Positions 34,126-47,632 are shown, counted from the first letter of the stretch. The stretch: 64,000 bases of DNA from Przewalskia tangutica (GCA_029844215.1 CM056737.1:24239851-24303850), one strand, 5' to 3'. The notes: generated by a model from the letters alone, not told the origin. Made by a program: numbers and translations.

Positions 34126-37100
34126 TGTCACGACCGACTGCCCGGATCGTGCCTTACCCCGCACCCTAGTGATACAACATCGAGAAAATCACGGAAATAA
34201 AACTTAAACAGAAACAAGATACATCATAAGAAAATAGGCCAACCAAAGCGGCCGCTTCATGTATATATATATATATAACCAACAGTTATAATCCTTACAA
34301 CCCCGCCACAACAAGATTACATGCACCTAAGAGTGTAATAACAACTATGACGGACAGGCCCGCCATACCCCGAATGTACAAAACCTACAACTCAGTGGAA
34401 ACATACCAAAAGATAAGCCTCGGAGAAACGGAGCTTCCCAATATCTCGAATCGTGATCCTATGAGCGAGGATCCACAACCGATGTACTCTACCTGCAGAT
34501 GAACGCACTTCGGCGAGGTCGACAACAGTACCAAGTATGTGAAATCAAAATATCAGAATGAAATCACATTTCATCATTTTATAAAACCATTTCGCAATAA
34601 GTAAACAAGATGTCAAATAAGTGGACGATATCCCGAATAATCACTCACACATAACTATGGGTCTCACGCCCATAATACCACTACGCCCGTGGAACTCATT
34701 CCTCATCACAAGCAGCATGATGTAAAACAACACCCATATGTGAACTCGAACACTAGATCCCGCTGCGTCATCAAAATCGACGCCAAGTAGAATAGCCAAC
34801 TACTACCCAAAAGCTAGTCATATCCCATCACGGGCAAGGTACGGAAGCCAACTACCAGTCCAAAAGCTAGCCACGCAACTGGCCGAGGCAAGTATCTTAA
34901 GCTAACGTACAATAGCCTACCGTCTCACAAGATATGACCGAGGAAAGTATCTTAAGCTATCTACCAGAAACTACCGGTACACGAGAAAATGACCAGAACA
35001 AGTATCTAAAGTGTGCCTGAACCACACGTACAAATCAAGCCCGTGATCGCTCATCACCGCGGCAATCTTCATGGATTAGCGGTCCATGGACTAACAATCT
35101 GAACCTCATAATGACCGCATGCCCCGGCATCTCACCTCGAAGTCATGGCCATGAAACCATCCCATCGACGACGCCCGTGGAACATCCATCGCACAAGATG
35201 TCCAAAGGAAATAATAAGATAGCCGACCCTCCTGCAGAGTCACGCAGCGATGTAAACAACCAGTCAATACTCAAAGTGGACGCATACTCGTGGACCACCC
35301 AACGTTATTATGTCCAATCAATCAATCAGATAGCCGGCCCTCCCAGAGAGTCACGGCAGCATATCAACAAAACATTTGCACATCAAAGACTATCACAACA
35401 AGCATAGGCAAGTTCAACATACATTTATTCTTTCAAAAAGATCTCTTTTTACGTAAAAGCCACATGATACTAATACTCGTAGTATATAAAGAAAACACGT
35501 TTTACTTTTAACACCAAATTACTTCACCTTCGTAAAAATCTTTACAAGGCTTTTAAAATCAAATACTCTATACTTTTCAAACCAAGTGCTTTTCTTTTAG
35601 AACAACATCAAGTATACTCTTTTAAAACCCAATTAACTTACTCTTTTCAAAACAAGTAACCTATACTTAAATCAAGTTACTTCTCCTTTTCCGAAAACAA
35701 GTCGTTATAAGTCAAGTCTCTTATCTTTCAAGATTAAGTCTCTTAACTTTCATAATAAAATCTTTCTTTTATTTTCATAAGGTCGTTATAACTAACTTCC
35801 CATAAAGCCATTATAACACCTTATGTTTAAAACAAACAAAACTCATTTCACACACGCACGCTCACCGTACTATATAGTTCACAACAATCATGCTCAAGAG
35901 TATAGGAAGAATCACATACCTTTTAGCTTAAACCACAAGCCAAGTCAAGTATGCCAGCAGAAGATCCACCTATAAAGGCCACAATATATCTATCAATCTC
36001 TAGTTCTCTTCAGAGAATATTCTAAATACAAGATTCCTTATTCTACGTAAAATTCTACAAAGACCTCCCCGCTATCTCATAAAACTCCTCCTATCCAGCC
36101 CGCTACTGTGCCAACAACTCTCAGGGATTACACGCCTAACCTGACGTGTACAATTCTACTCCACAATAATACAACAAATACCATCAGAATACAAATTTCT
36201 ATGTAAATACTGACAATTATTTTTAATACTCATTCTATATATAGTATACTCAACTATATATTACTACAATATGTAATTTCCAATTACAATAGGGGGACAT
36301 AGATTATTACCTCGATAAGCCCAAAAATTATCCAAGTTTATAAGTCGATCCTGGGCAACGTTTAGCTCCAACTACTTACGCCCAACCCGCTCCAAGCGAC
36401 TCTTCGAAGTGTCCAACAACTTCTCTAAAAACTTCAACCAAGCTAGGAAGATTTTTCTAGGGTTTCACTTTACGGCTATTGGAATAAAGTAGTATTTCCG
36501 GGCTACTAGTATTGAAATAACTTTGGAATACTACTAGGGATACTAGGCCAAGGTATTTGGGATTATACAATAATACACCAAGTATTTTCTACACAAGAGG
36601 GGAGGGGGACGAAAAAGCACTACAAAGGGAGGGAAATATTTTGCCTTGGAAAGTTTTCAAGTGAGGGATGAATTACTCTTCAACTTAAGGGGGGTTTATA
36701 TAGAGGATTCAAGGGCCAAGATCAAGGTAAGTGTAGGGTCAAGATTGGGCCATGTGTGTGTGGGTCCCACCACACCACATGGCCAACGAAACAAGGGCGA
36801 GTGGCTTGCCACTTGTTAACCCATTTCGCCAAGGTGCCACGGGGTGACACGTGTCGCCCCGACTGGCCCAAAATATTTCGTCTTCCAAAATATCCAAAAT
36901 ACCAAAATCTCAAAACAAAGCTGCCCTACAAAACTCAGAATTTCTCCTGGGCCCCACGTGACCATTTCCAAAATAAAATCTCATAATTCTAAAATAATCC
37001 AAGAAGTCCAAATACCAAACTGGGAATCCAATTCCCATTAACGAACCTTTTTCTTCATAAAAACCGGAAACTTTTCCGTCGAAAAATCACATCTTTCTTT

Positions 37101-37172
37101 CTTTCCAAAATTTCTGTCGTATTCTCGTACGTACGTCCTCACATACATACCCTGGAACTACGGGGTATAACA
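34126..37172 (-). mobile_element. TE10 5' LTR
   Basis: 3047 bp, from TGTCACGACCGACTGCCCGG to GGGGTATAACA. It is followed by the right TSD GGAAG (37173-37177) and the resumed integrase tail of TE9. It is colinear with the 3' LTR. Many of the differences fall at CTG, CAG and G/C runs (see findings). Hairpin 35776-35825; TATA-like 36695-36702 (minus). Confidence 0.92.
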
Positions 37173-37177
37173 GGAAG

Positions 37178-37657
37178 GGTGTGACGGGTTTTGGAAAACA
37201 GAGGAAACATAGCCCGAGTTACTTTGGGCCTTTTCAGATCATTTGGAAAATAGGCCAAGCCATTATAGTTAGCATCGGCCCAACTTAGGAGGCAGTACGT
37301 CCGGTCCTTCATGTTGATTATGTTCGGAAAAGTATCGGAGATCCATCCAGAGATTTTGGAAACAGAAGCAGTAACAGAAATGTGATAAGTTATGAGAAAG
37401 AGTTCGAGTGTACGAGAAGGGTACGACGAGTAAGGGAAGAAGCGAGCATGTGTTAAGGACATAGATGTGATCATTCTTTTGTAAAGTGAACGTGCGAAGG
37501 GAGTATCTTTTAGCCCTTGGGTGGGAGTTTTTGTGATGATAGAGGTGATTCCTCGTGGACTTTGGATGTAAGTATTCGCGCATGTGTTATTTTGTGGCCA
37601 GGTGTGGCATTGGCAACTTGTTAAGAGAAACTTTATCATTATCCGTCTTGAGAAGGA
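37178..37657 (+). pseudogene. TE9 integrase C-terminal fragment, second part, and 3' internal region
   Basis: It continues the frame cut at 28878: GVTGFGKQRKHSP, YFGPFQIIWKIGQA, RPVLHVDYVRKSIGDPS. These match the integrase C-terminal GPY/F region (consensus GPF...RIG...VHPVFHVS.LRK...DP), which lies at the end of chromovirus pol. Stops follow at once, and I could not recognise a chromodomain. The 166-residue open frame on the opposite strand (37139-37639) is an antisense shadow. Confidence 0.8.
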
Positions 37658-37691
37658 ACATTCGGGACGAATGTTTCTAAGGAGGGGAGAA
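37658..37691 (+). promoter_or_regulatory. TE9 inverted repeat and polypurine tract
   Basis: ACATTCG-GGA-CGAATGT (37658-37674), then AAGGAGGGGAGAA (37679-37691), then the LTR start TGTTATAC at 37692. Confidence 0.88.
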
Positions 37692-38469
37692 TGTTATACC
37701 CGTATTTCCAGAGTATGTACGTACGGACGTACGTAGAAAAGTTTGAGCCTTAAAGTAGACAAGGGCCGAAAATTTTGTTCACATGTACCGAAAAGAGTCG
37801 TTTTTCGACGAAACGTTTTCCAGACTTTGCGAAGGAAAAAATACGGCTATGTCATTTATAATTTTTGCGGATTTTTCTGAGAAATGAAATATTTTGGACC
37901 AACGAGAGGGTGACAAGTGTCACCCTCAAGTGGACGGCGAAATGGAGGCTCTTGGCACGCTTTTTGTGCCTTTGTTTTGGCCAAGGAGTTGGTAGGATAT
38001 TTCGTGGTAGATGGATAAGGTACACTTGCCCAAATCTTGACCTTACACTTGCCTAGCACTTGGCTTCATCTTGGCCATTGGTTGGCCATTGGCCTATAAA
38101 TACTCCCCTAACTTGAAGGTTTTCATCCTCAAATGATTCTAAGTCTTGAAATCCCTTTTCCCTCTTGAGTTTCAGAGAGCACCCTTCTCCCTTAGTGTAG
38201 TTTTCATCAAGGTTCCACTCTCCTTTGTCAAGCCTAGCCGAGAAATACCCTTGCCAGTTGAGAAATACTTCTCCAAGTATTGTTATAATGCCAAAATACT
38301 CTAGCCCAAAACTTTGTAGTATTTCCAAGTACCTCTATACGAAAAGCCCTAAAATACTACTATACTTTCCTTTAGCCACTAAACGAAACCCTATGGAAAA
38401 ATCTCCATAATTGGTTGGAGTACTAAGTAGAAGTTGTGTAGAACTTCTAAGGGTTTCTTGGAGCAAATT
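37692..38469 (+). mobile_element. TE9 3' LTR, first part
   Basis: Colinear with 23450-24250, with TATAAATA at 38095-38102. It is broken at AAATT (38465-38469), the left TSD of TE11; the uninterrupted sequence is at about 24245. Confidence 0.9.
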
Positions 38470-41400
38470 TGTCACGACCCGTTCCGGGGCCCGTGACTGG
38501 TGCCTTACCCGGGCACCCAAGTAGTCATACATCAGAGTAATCAGCGGAACATAAAAACAATACATGAAACAAAATGTGAAATGAGACACATTTTACATGA
38601 GAGAAAATCGCCTTACGACATATATATATAATTACAAAGTTGAATGCTTTAATCCTTACAACCTCGCCACAACAAAGGCTGCACTTAAGATTTATACAAT
38701 GGCTATGACGGACAGGGACCCGCCATACCCCGAATGTACAAGAACCCATGCACTGGGGTAACATACCAAAAGATAAGCCTCGAAGGAACGGAGCTTCCCA
38801 ATACGTGAAATGTGATCCTAAACGCGGATCGACATGTAGATGTACCTCACTGCAGATGAACGCAGCCCCGGCGAGGTCGATAACAGTACAAGTATGTGAA
38901 ATCAGAATATCAGTAAATGAAATCATAATAGTCTATATAAAGAGGAGACATGTATGATAACCAAACTACGATACACAAATACGATTATATAAAGTCGTGA
39001 CTCACGCCTCCAAGTCATTACTCAAATATAATGACGGGTCTCACACCCATAACATCAATTATGCGTGGAATACCTTCCTCACCGCCGGACTATGATATGA
39101 TACCAAGAAGTACACCAACACCAATGCTAACACCAGTCCAAAGCCGCACTAACAATACAATACAACCAAACCACGGGCGGCCGTGGCAAGCAAGGCTGCG
39201 ACTACGGATACGGCCGTGTCACGTAGCTGGCCGGCAAATACGAGGGCTAACTACCGTGTACCAAGGTCGGTCACGAGACTTCGTCACAAACATCCAAACC
39301 ACGGCCGACACGGCAAGTAAAGCCGACTACCGGATACCAGCGTCGTGTCACGTGAGGCCGGCAAGGCACGAGGGCTAACTACTGTGTACCAGCGTCAGAT
39401 CACGAATTCGTCACTAATCGAATGGGGCAAGTGCGAGGGCTAACTACTGGTACTAAGGCCGAATCAGCCACGAGACGGCAAGTACGAAGCCGACCACCGT
39501 GTACCAAGGCGAACAAGAAGAAACCCCATGGAGAGCTAGTCCATGGAATAACACTATCAACGCGAGCGCATCTGCGGAATTCTCCGTCACCGCAGACGCC
39601 CAAGTAAGTTCTCAACAAGTCAACTGCCTCCACCGAGACGCCAGAGTATAGAAACACAATTCTTGCACAAAAAAGGCTATCACAACAAGCATAGGCAAGT
39701 TTCACAACAACAAGCATAGGCAAGTTATACACAACTCAAAGTACTTTCATTTTATGTCAAAGTCCGGGTTTTAACCCTAAAGTACTACGTACGTTAAATT
39801 CCTTTTAAGAGATCCATTCCTTTTTATAAAAGTCACCCGATACCCTTAGTATAAAAATAGAGTGACTTACATCTTTTAAGTAAACCAAAATGATTTCCTT
39901 TGTAAAATCAAGTAACAACATTATTATCCAAACGTTCAAGTTTGCCTAATTTGAAATACTCAAGTTTCTCATTTTTGAAAAGGTTTCGTAGTTCATAGTT
40001 TTAATCCTTTAAAACATAATTCTCTTTTAAACCATTTGAGAAACATATGCCTTATATGTGAGTAGGTTATTCTTGTTTATAAACAATCTTATTAAAGCAG
40101 CCATGATCTAGGAAATGTAATATCATTTTGTCTCATCTTAGCTTCTATGCAGATGGAGGTTTCTACTGGTTTTAATAATACTTAAGTATTCAATACATTT
40201 CCCTTTATTAGCGCTGCAGTGGTTTGCTCGATCCTTATTCTGATTTCCGAAATCAGTAAAACATTATTCCTTTTAAAAACCAAGTACTCATTATTCACGA
40301 ATAAGGTTTCACACTTTTAACAAAATTCATATCAATTCAAATAAGTCAAGTCTCTTATCTTCTAAAATCAGTAAACCATTTTCTTTACCTCTCTTAAGAC
40401 GTTATACCTAACTTCGCATAAAGCTAGTATAACTCTTATGTTTTCAAAACCAAGTATTACTCTTCTTTCAAAACGGTTTCTTAATCTTTTGAAATACTTC
40501 AAGATTCTTTATTATTCAGGCTTAAGTCAAAAGACATTGCCGTAACACTACATTCAGTTAACACACGTACGTCTACCGTACTATATATATATTCTTTTAA
40601 AATACTTCCAGATTCTTATTATTCAGGCTTAAGTCAAAAGACATTGCCACACGTACGTCTACCGTACTATATATATATATCCTTGTAAAATATCATGCTC
40701 AAGAGTATAGGAAGAATCACATACCTCGCGACGATTATCGACTATAAGCAAAACGCTCCTCGGCTATAACCCGGCTAGCCTTGTCCACCTTCCAAGTAGT
40801 TCATGCTACTCGTAGAACATTCAACCAATAAAGGTTATCAGTCTACTGTAATTACAGTCCTATGTAAGTACAGTTTAATCTTCTACTTATATATTCTTCT
40901 GATGTGATTTCAGTTCAAGTCTTTCTCAGAATATCCTTCTATTACGCTTCAATTCTCTTCTATGAATCTTATATTCATTTCAATACTACTACAGTATGTA
41001 ATTCCCAATTACAATAGAAGGACAGTAGTATTTACCTCGATGAGCCCAAAATTATCCAAGTTTAAAGTCGATCATGAGCAAGGTTTAGCTCCTATTCCGT
41101 GCGCTCCAAGAAACCCTTAGAAGTTCTACACAACTTCTACTTAGTACTCCAACCAATTCTGGAGATTTTCCATGTGGTTTCGCTTAGTGGCTAAAGGAAA
41201 GTATAGTAGTATTTTCCAGCTTTTCGTATAGAGGTACTTGGAAATACTACAAAGGTTTTAAGAGTATTTTGGCATAATAACAATACTTGGAGAAGTATTT
41301 CTATACCACAAAGGGGAGGTATTTCGAAAACAACTAGGCTAGTGGGTACCTCGGCTAGAACACTACAGCTGGGGACCTCTCGCCAAAGCTCACAGGAGGA

Positions 41401-41901
41401 TGACTTGGCCAAATGCTACATAAGGGGAGGGATTTTTGAGACTTGGAGAATGATTTTTGGATGAAGAAGTCTTCAAGTTAGAGGGGTATTTATAGGTCAA
41501 GCAAGGGCCAACCAATGGCCAAGATGAAGACAAGTGTGGTGCAAGTGTAGGGCTAGGATTTACCCATGTGTCCTTATCCATCTACTACACAAAATATCCT
41601 ACCTAACCCTTGACCAAGAAAAGCACAAAAAACGTGCCAAAGGAAGCCCTCTTTGCCGTCCATTGAGGGTGACAAGTGTGTCACCCTCCCGTTGGTCCAA
41701 AATATTTCATCTCTCGGAAAAATCCGCAAAAATTAAAAATGACATAGCCGTATTTTTCCCTTCGCAAGTCTTGTAAAACGTTTCGTCGAAAAACGATTCT
41801 TTTTGGTACTTGTGCCCAAATTTCGATCCTAGCCTAACTTTAAGTCTTAAATTTAATACGTACGCCCTCACGTACATACTCTGGAAATACGGGGTATAAC
41901 A
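38470..41901 (-). mobile_element. TE11 3' LTR
   Basis: 3432 bp, from TGTCACGACCCGTTCCGGGG to GGGGTATAACA, followed by the PPT complement. It belongs to the terminus subfamily with CCCAAGTAGTCATACATC. It carries an array of CGACTACCGGATACC/GTGTCACG phrases (about 39130-39610), hairpin 40393-40440, the donor-like ACATACCT near 40721 and a TATA box 41487-41494 (minus). Confidence 0.92.
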
Positions 41902-41935
41902 TTCTCCCCTCCTTAGAAACATTCGTCCCGAATGT
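41902..41935 (-). promoter_or_regulatory. TE11 polypurine tract and inverted repeat
   Basis: Sense AAGGAGGGGAGAA (41902-41914) beside the LTR, with ACATTCG-TCC-CGAATGT at 41919-41935. Confidence 0.88.
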
Positions 41936-42849
41936 TCCTTCTCAAGAGGGATAACGATAAAGTTCTTCTTAACTTAAACAAGTTGCCAATGCCACATATG
42001 GCCACAAAAATAACACACGCTCCAGTACTTAACCCAAGTCAACGAGGAATCACCTCTAGCATTACAAAAGCTTCCACCCCCCGGTCTAACAGATATTCCT
42101 TCTCACCTTTACTTCACAAGGGTAACAATCATTTCTATTCTCTCAGCACATGTTCTCATCTATCCTTACACGTCGTACTCTTCTCGAACACTTGAACTTC
42201 TCTAGTATACATACCATACTTCAGTCATCGCTTCAGTTCCCAAAGCTTTGGAGTCACCACCTCCAAACTTGGTCATCTTACTAGCCTCAATCTCCCTTAA
42301 GGCCATTCCCGGCCTTCACGAACCGATTCTGGTCGAACACATCCACGAACTCATACGATGGTCATCTAAACTTGGGCCTAGCATCCTCGTGACCCTACCA
42401 CCTGGCGGGACCACCCAGAGCTGACCCCACCTCGAAACAGGCCGCGGGATGGCCCACAACATGGCCCCAACCCGACCCACTTAACGCATCAAGCTCTTGT
42501 TTCCCGATCCGGAACAATCTTACCTATACAGGTCATGAAAGCTACCACTTCCATTTTACACTACCCAAGGAATTTTCCCACAATTACTCCACGTATACTT
42601 ATACATTCTGACAAAGATCACCCGCAAAGTCTTGTACTCAAGACGGCCTTACATCTAAGGTCTCAACTGTAACATTCTAAGGTTCATCATTTTCACCCTG
42701 TGCTTACCCTTTTACTAACCAGGCTTCTAAATCACATTTTAGCACAAAGCCATCCGAACATAACACTAAAACACATCATCATAACATCAATACATACAAG
42801 TCTCTAGAGGGTTAAGGATATACCTGAAAATAGGCGTTTCAAAGGACCG
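41936..42849 (-). other. TE11 middle module and 3' internal region
   Basis: No pol. The PPT-proximal 250 bases match the post-integrase 3' region of TE9 (37400-37650, opposite strand). The rest matches the module of TE2 and TE10. The integrase tail present in TE9 and TE12 is absent. No gene recognised. Confidence 0.62.
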
Positions 42850-44004
42850 CTAAAACTGGGAACTTCCACCGCGACCTCTGCCGTGGCCTGCCGGTGTATG
42901 AACATCCTGCCTAGTTATGGAGGGTGAAGAACCCGCAACTGATCCCGTAGTCTGTGCTATCCTACCAGCGCTACCCCTAGTCGGACAGTCTCTCGCCAGA
43001 TGGCCCTGTTGGCCGCAAGAATAACAATCTCCCAAGTTAGTACGACACTCTCCCTTATGAAGTTTTCCACAACGGCCACACTGAGACAAGGGCGACCTCA
43101 TCCGACGAGCACTCCTACTCCCAAAATCGAAACTGGGAGCCCCGACCGCCTCAATATCCCTAAGGTCCCGGCCGTGGAGGACCACTGCATCGGGCGAGGT
43201 ACATAACTAGTCTGGCCGAGGCGGTCCGCCGAAGTTATCAAAGGACCTGCTGCTCGCCTCTTCTCGCTGATTCGTCATTCCGCCGATTCTCCGCCTCACA
43301 TCTGCGTATATCGCATGCGGGCAATGTCCATGCCCGATCAAGAGCTACACTAACAACTCTCTCGCTAGGTAATCATCGAGCCTCAGAACATATCGGTGCA
43401 CTTGATCCTCCATACTAGCTACTAACGCGGGACATACCGCCAATGAGTCGAACTCACATTGTACTCAACCGCACGCCTGCTTCACCGCAACACCAAAAAT
43501 CGTTTACCGAGCCCTCCTCATCCGCGAGGCAAGAAATGTGCAAGAAATGCTCCGAGAACTCGCCCCATATACCGGAAGTGCATTCTCTCCGAAAGCTCCC
43601 ACGAATCAAACCACCGATCGCGGTATCACGCAATTGATGCGAACCTAGGACCACCGACTCGGTCTCCGATGCCTCGATCACTTACGATCCGTCAGAATCG
43701 CTTGGATGAACTCCTCGCGATCATCCTCGTGCCTCGACCCATAAAACTCGCGGCCTACAACTTAGAAAATACCGTAGCCTCAAACTATCTCGATCTGGTG
43801 AACCATCGTGCTATCGAACCGCCGCGCCCGCCTATCCTCAAGTCCGCCACAACTCGCCATTAATCGCCCACTTTGTAACCCATCTCCTATGCTCCGCATC
43901 GCGGACCGGAGGCTCGTGCATCGTGGTCTTTGTAGAGATCGCCGCTTCTACTCGCAGCCTCCTCTCGCCGCTTTGCCCTTCGCCCGGTTGCTGCGCGGAG
44001 GCAT
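42850..44004 (-). pseudogene. gag: TE11 gag, broken, with an intact CCHC zinc knuckle
   Basis: Minus-strand gag from ATG 44004 to a stop just after GRGRGGSSQF (42850). Open segments are 43454-43681 (capsid: ETESVVLGSHQLRDTA) and 42850-43185. The latter shows CGRCGKLHKGEC followed by CYSCGQQGHLARDC, a perfect CX2CX4HX4C nucleic-acid-binding knuckle, then PTRGSA. The gene ends in a glycine-rich tail and a stop instead of reading on into protease. The capsid is broken by frameshifts. Confidence 0.85.
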
Positions 44005-44112
44005 AATCGGTGAAAACGGCACGCTGAGGGTCCAACTTATCACACAACTCTAAGGCACGATCTCGTAATGAGAAGAATAGAAACCAATTCTAAATGTCCT
44101 GCGATTCTCCTC

Positions 44113-44144
44113 GATTATAGATGTGGTGCACAACACCGATAATC
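44113..44144 (-). promoter_or_regulatory. TE11 leader hairpin with GTGCAC loop
   Basis: Same hairpin as in the other elements but two bases shorter in one arm (sense GATTATCGGTG...). The GTGCAC loop is kept. Confidence 0.65.
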
Positions 44145-44191
44145 AAGTCTCTACTAGACACGATGCTCAGACACTTTCCGAGGATTAACCG

Positions 44192-44206
44192 CTTTGATAC
44201 CACTTT
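44192..44206 (-). promoter_or_regulatory. TE11 primer-binding site
   Basis: Sense AAAGTGGTATCAAAGC next to the LTR; one substitution from the iMet-tRNA consensus. Confidence 0.8.
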
Positions 44207-47200
44207 TGTCATGACTGCTCGGTTCGTGATCGTGCCTTAACCGCACCCAAGTAGTCATACATCGAGTAATCCGAACATAAAACAATACATGAAACAAAAT
44301 GTGAAATGAGACACATTTTACTCGAGAGAAAATCGCTTTCTGATATATATATAATTACAAAGTTGAATGCTTAATCCTTATAACCCCGCCACAACAAGGC
44401 TGCACTCTAAGATTTATACACACTATGACGGACAGTGGCCCGCCATACCCCGAATGTACAAGAACCTCTGCACTGTGGTAACATACCAAAAGATAAGCCT
44501 CAAGGAACGAGCTTCCCAATACGCTGAAATGTGATCCTAAACGCGGATCGACAAATGACACTCTACCGCATTTAACGCATTTCTCGGCGAGGTCAAGACA
44601 ACAGTACTAAGTATGTGAAATCAGAATATCAGAAATGAAATCATAATAGTCTATATAAAGCAGAGACATGTATGATAACCAAACTACAAGACACACAAAT
44701 ACGCTTATATCAAGTCGTGGACTCACGCCTCCAAGTCATTACTCAAATATAATGATGGGTCTCACGCCCATAACATCAATCATGCCGTGGAATACCTTCC
44801 TCACCGGCAGACTATGATATGATAACACCAAGAAGTACACCGAACACCAAGTCCTACCGATGCCAAAGCCGCACTAACAATACAATACAACCAAACCACG
44901 GGCCGACACGGCAAGTACGAAAGGCGACTACCAGATACCGCGTCGTGTCACGAAATGACCGGCAAGTACGAGGCTAACTACTGTGTACCAAGGTCGGTCA
45001 CGAGACTTCGCCACAAACATCCAAACCACGGCCGACACGGCAAGCACGAAGCCGACTACCAGATACTCGCGCCGTGTCACGAGTCGACCGGGCAAGTACG
45101 AGGGCTAACTACTGGTACCAAGCGTCAGATCACGAGAATTCGCCACTACACCGAATGGGCAAGCGAGGGCTAACTACTGTGTACCAAGGCCGAATCAGCC
45201 ACGAGACGGCAAGCACGAAAGCCACCACCGTGTACCAAGGCCGAACAAGAAGAAACCTCGCGGAGAGCTAGTCCATGGAATAACACTATCACCGTGAGCG
45301 CACTGCGGAATTCTCCACACCGCCAGACGCCCAAGTAAGTTCTCAACAAGTCAACCGCCTCCACCGAGAGACGCCAGAGTATAAAACACAATTCTTGCAC
45401 AAAAAGGCTATCACAACAAGCATAGGCAAGTTTCACAACAACAAGCATAGCAAGTTATACACAACTCAAAGTACTTTCATTTTATGTCAAAGTCCGGTTT
45501 TAACCCTAAAGTACTACGTACGTTAAATTCCTTTTAAGAGATCCATTCCTTTTTATAAAAGTCACCCGATACCCTTAGTATAAAAATAGAGTGACTTACA
45601 TCTTTTAAGTAAACCAAAATGCTTTCCTTTGTAAAATCAAGTAACAACATTATTATCCAAACGTTCAAGTTTGCCTAATTTGAAATACTCAAGTTTCTCA
45701 TTTTTGAAAAGGTTTCGTAGTTCATAGTTTTAATCCTTTAAAACATAATTCTCTTTTAAACCATTTGAGAAACATATGCCTTATATGTGAGTAGGTTATT
45801 CTTGTTTATAAACAATCTTAAAGCAGCCATGATCTAGGAAATGTAATATCATTTTGTCTCATCTTAGCTTCTATGCAGATGGAGGTTTCTACTGGTTTTA
45901 ATAATACTTAATTATTCAATACATTTCCTTTATTAGCGCCATAGTTGGTTTGCTCGATCCTTATTCTGATTCAAATCAAGAAACATTATTCCTTTTAAAA
46001 ACCAAGTACTCATTATTCACGAATAAGGTTTCACACTTTTAACAAAATTCATATCAATTCAAATAAGTCAAGTCTCTTATCTTCTAAAATCAGTAAACCA
46101 TTTTCTTTACCTCTCTTAAGACGTTATACCTAACTTCGCATAAAGCTAGTATAACTCTTATGTTTTCAAAACCAAGTATTACTCTTCTTTCAAAACGGTT
46201 TCTTAATCTTTTGAAATACTTCAAGATTCTTTATTATTCGTGCTTAAGTCAAAAGACATCACGTAACACTACATTCGCTTAACACACGATGTCTACCGCA
46301 CTATATATATATTCTTTTAAAATACTTCCAGATTCTTATTATTCAGCTTAAGTCAAAAGACATTGCCACACGCACGCTCACCGCATTATATATATATATA
46401 TCCTTGTAAAATATCATGCTCAAGAGTATAGGAAGAATCACATACCTCGCGACGATTATCGACTATAAGCAAAACGCTCGCTTATAACCCTACTAGCCTT
46501 GTCCACCTTCCAAGTAGTTCATGCTACTCGTAGAACATTCAACCGATAAAGGTTATCGCCATCAGAATTACACCCATGTAAGTCTGCTTTAATCTTCTAC
46601 TTATATATTCTTCTGATGTGATTTCAGTTCAAGTCTTTTCTGTAATATCCTTCTATTACAGTTCAATTCTCTTCTATGAATCTTATATTCATTTCAATAC
46701 TACTACAGTATGTAATTCCCAATTACAATAGAAGGACAGTAGTATTTACCTCGATGAGCCCAAAATTATCCAAGTTTAAAGTCGATCCTGAGCAAGGTTT
46801 AGCTCTTATTCCGTGCACTCCAAGAAACCCTTAGAAGTTCTACACAACTTCTACTTAGTACTCCAACCAATTATGGAGATTTTCCATAGGGTTTCGTTTA
46901 GTGGCTAAAGGAAAGTATAGTAGTATTTTCCTGCTTTCGTGATGTAGGTACTTGGAAATACTACAAAGGTTTTGGGCTAGAGTATTTTGGCATAATAACA
47001 ATACTTGGAGAAGTATTTCTATACCACAAAGGGGGAGAGGTATTTCTAAAACAACTTGGCAGTGGGTACCTGGCTAGAACACTACAAAGGGGGGGGGACC
47101 CTCTCGGCCAAAGCTCACAAAGGAGGGGGAGGACTTGGCCGAATGCTACACTTAAGGGGGAGAGATTTTTGAGACTTGGAGAATGATTTTTGGATGAAGA

Positions 47201-47632
47201 AGTCTTCAAGTTAGAGGGGTATTTATAGGTCAAGCAAGGGCCAACCAATGGCCAATATGAAGACAAGTGTGGTGCAAGTGTAGGGCTAGGATTTACCCAT
47301 GTGTCCTTATCCATCTACTACACAAAATATCTTACATAACCCTTGACCAAGAAAAGCACAAAAAACGTGTCAAAGGAAGCCCTCTTTGCCGTCCATTGAG
47401 GGTTACAAGTGTCACCCTCCTGTTGGTCCAAAATATTTCATCTCTCGGAAAAATCCGCAAAAATTAAAAATGACATAGCCGTATTTTTCCCTTCGCAAAT
47501 CTTGTAAAACGTTTCGTCGAAAAACGATTCTTTTTGGTACTTGTGCCCAAATTTCGATCCTAGCCTAACTTTAAGGCTTAAATTTAATATGTACGCCCTC
47601 ACGTACATACTCTGGAAATACGAGGTATAACA
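44207..47632 (-). mobile_element. TE11 5' LTR
   Basis: 3426 bp, from TGTCATGACTGCTCGG to GAGGTATAACA, followed by TSD AAATT (47633-47637). Colinear with the 3' LTR (3432 bp). Repeat array about 44890-45330, hairpin 46115-46162, TATA box 47220-47227 (minus). Confidence 0.92.

Noticed and set aside
37139..37639. 166-residue open frame on the minus strand
   Set aside because: It is antisense to the recognisable integrase C-terminal tail and PPT region of TE9.
38525..38926. 133-residue minus-strand open frame in TE11 3' LTR
   Set aside because: Not preserved in the other TE11 LTR (44260-44660), which is broken in that frame; LTR translation only.
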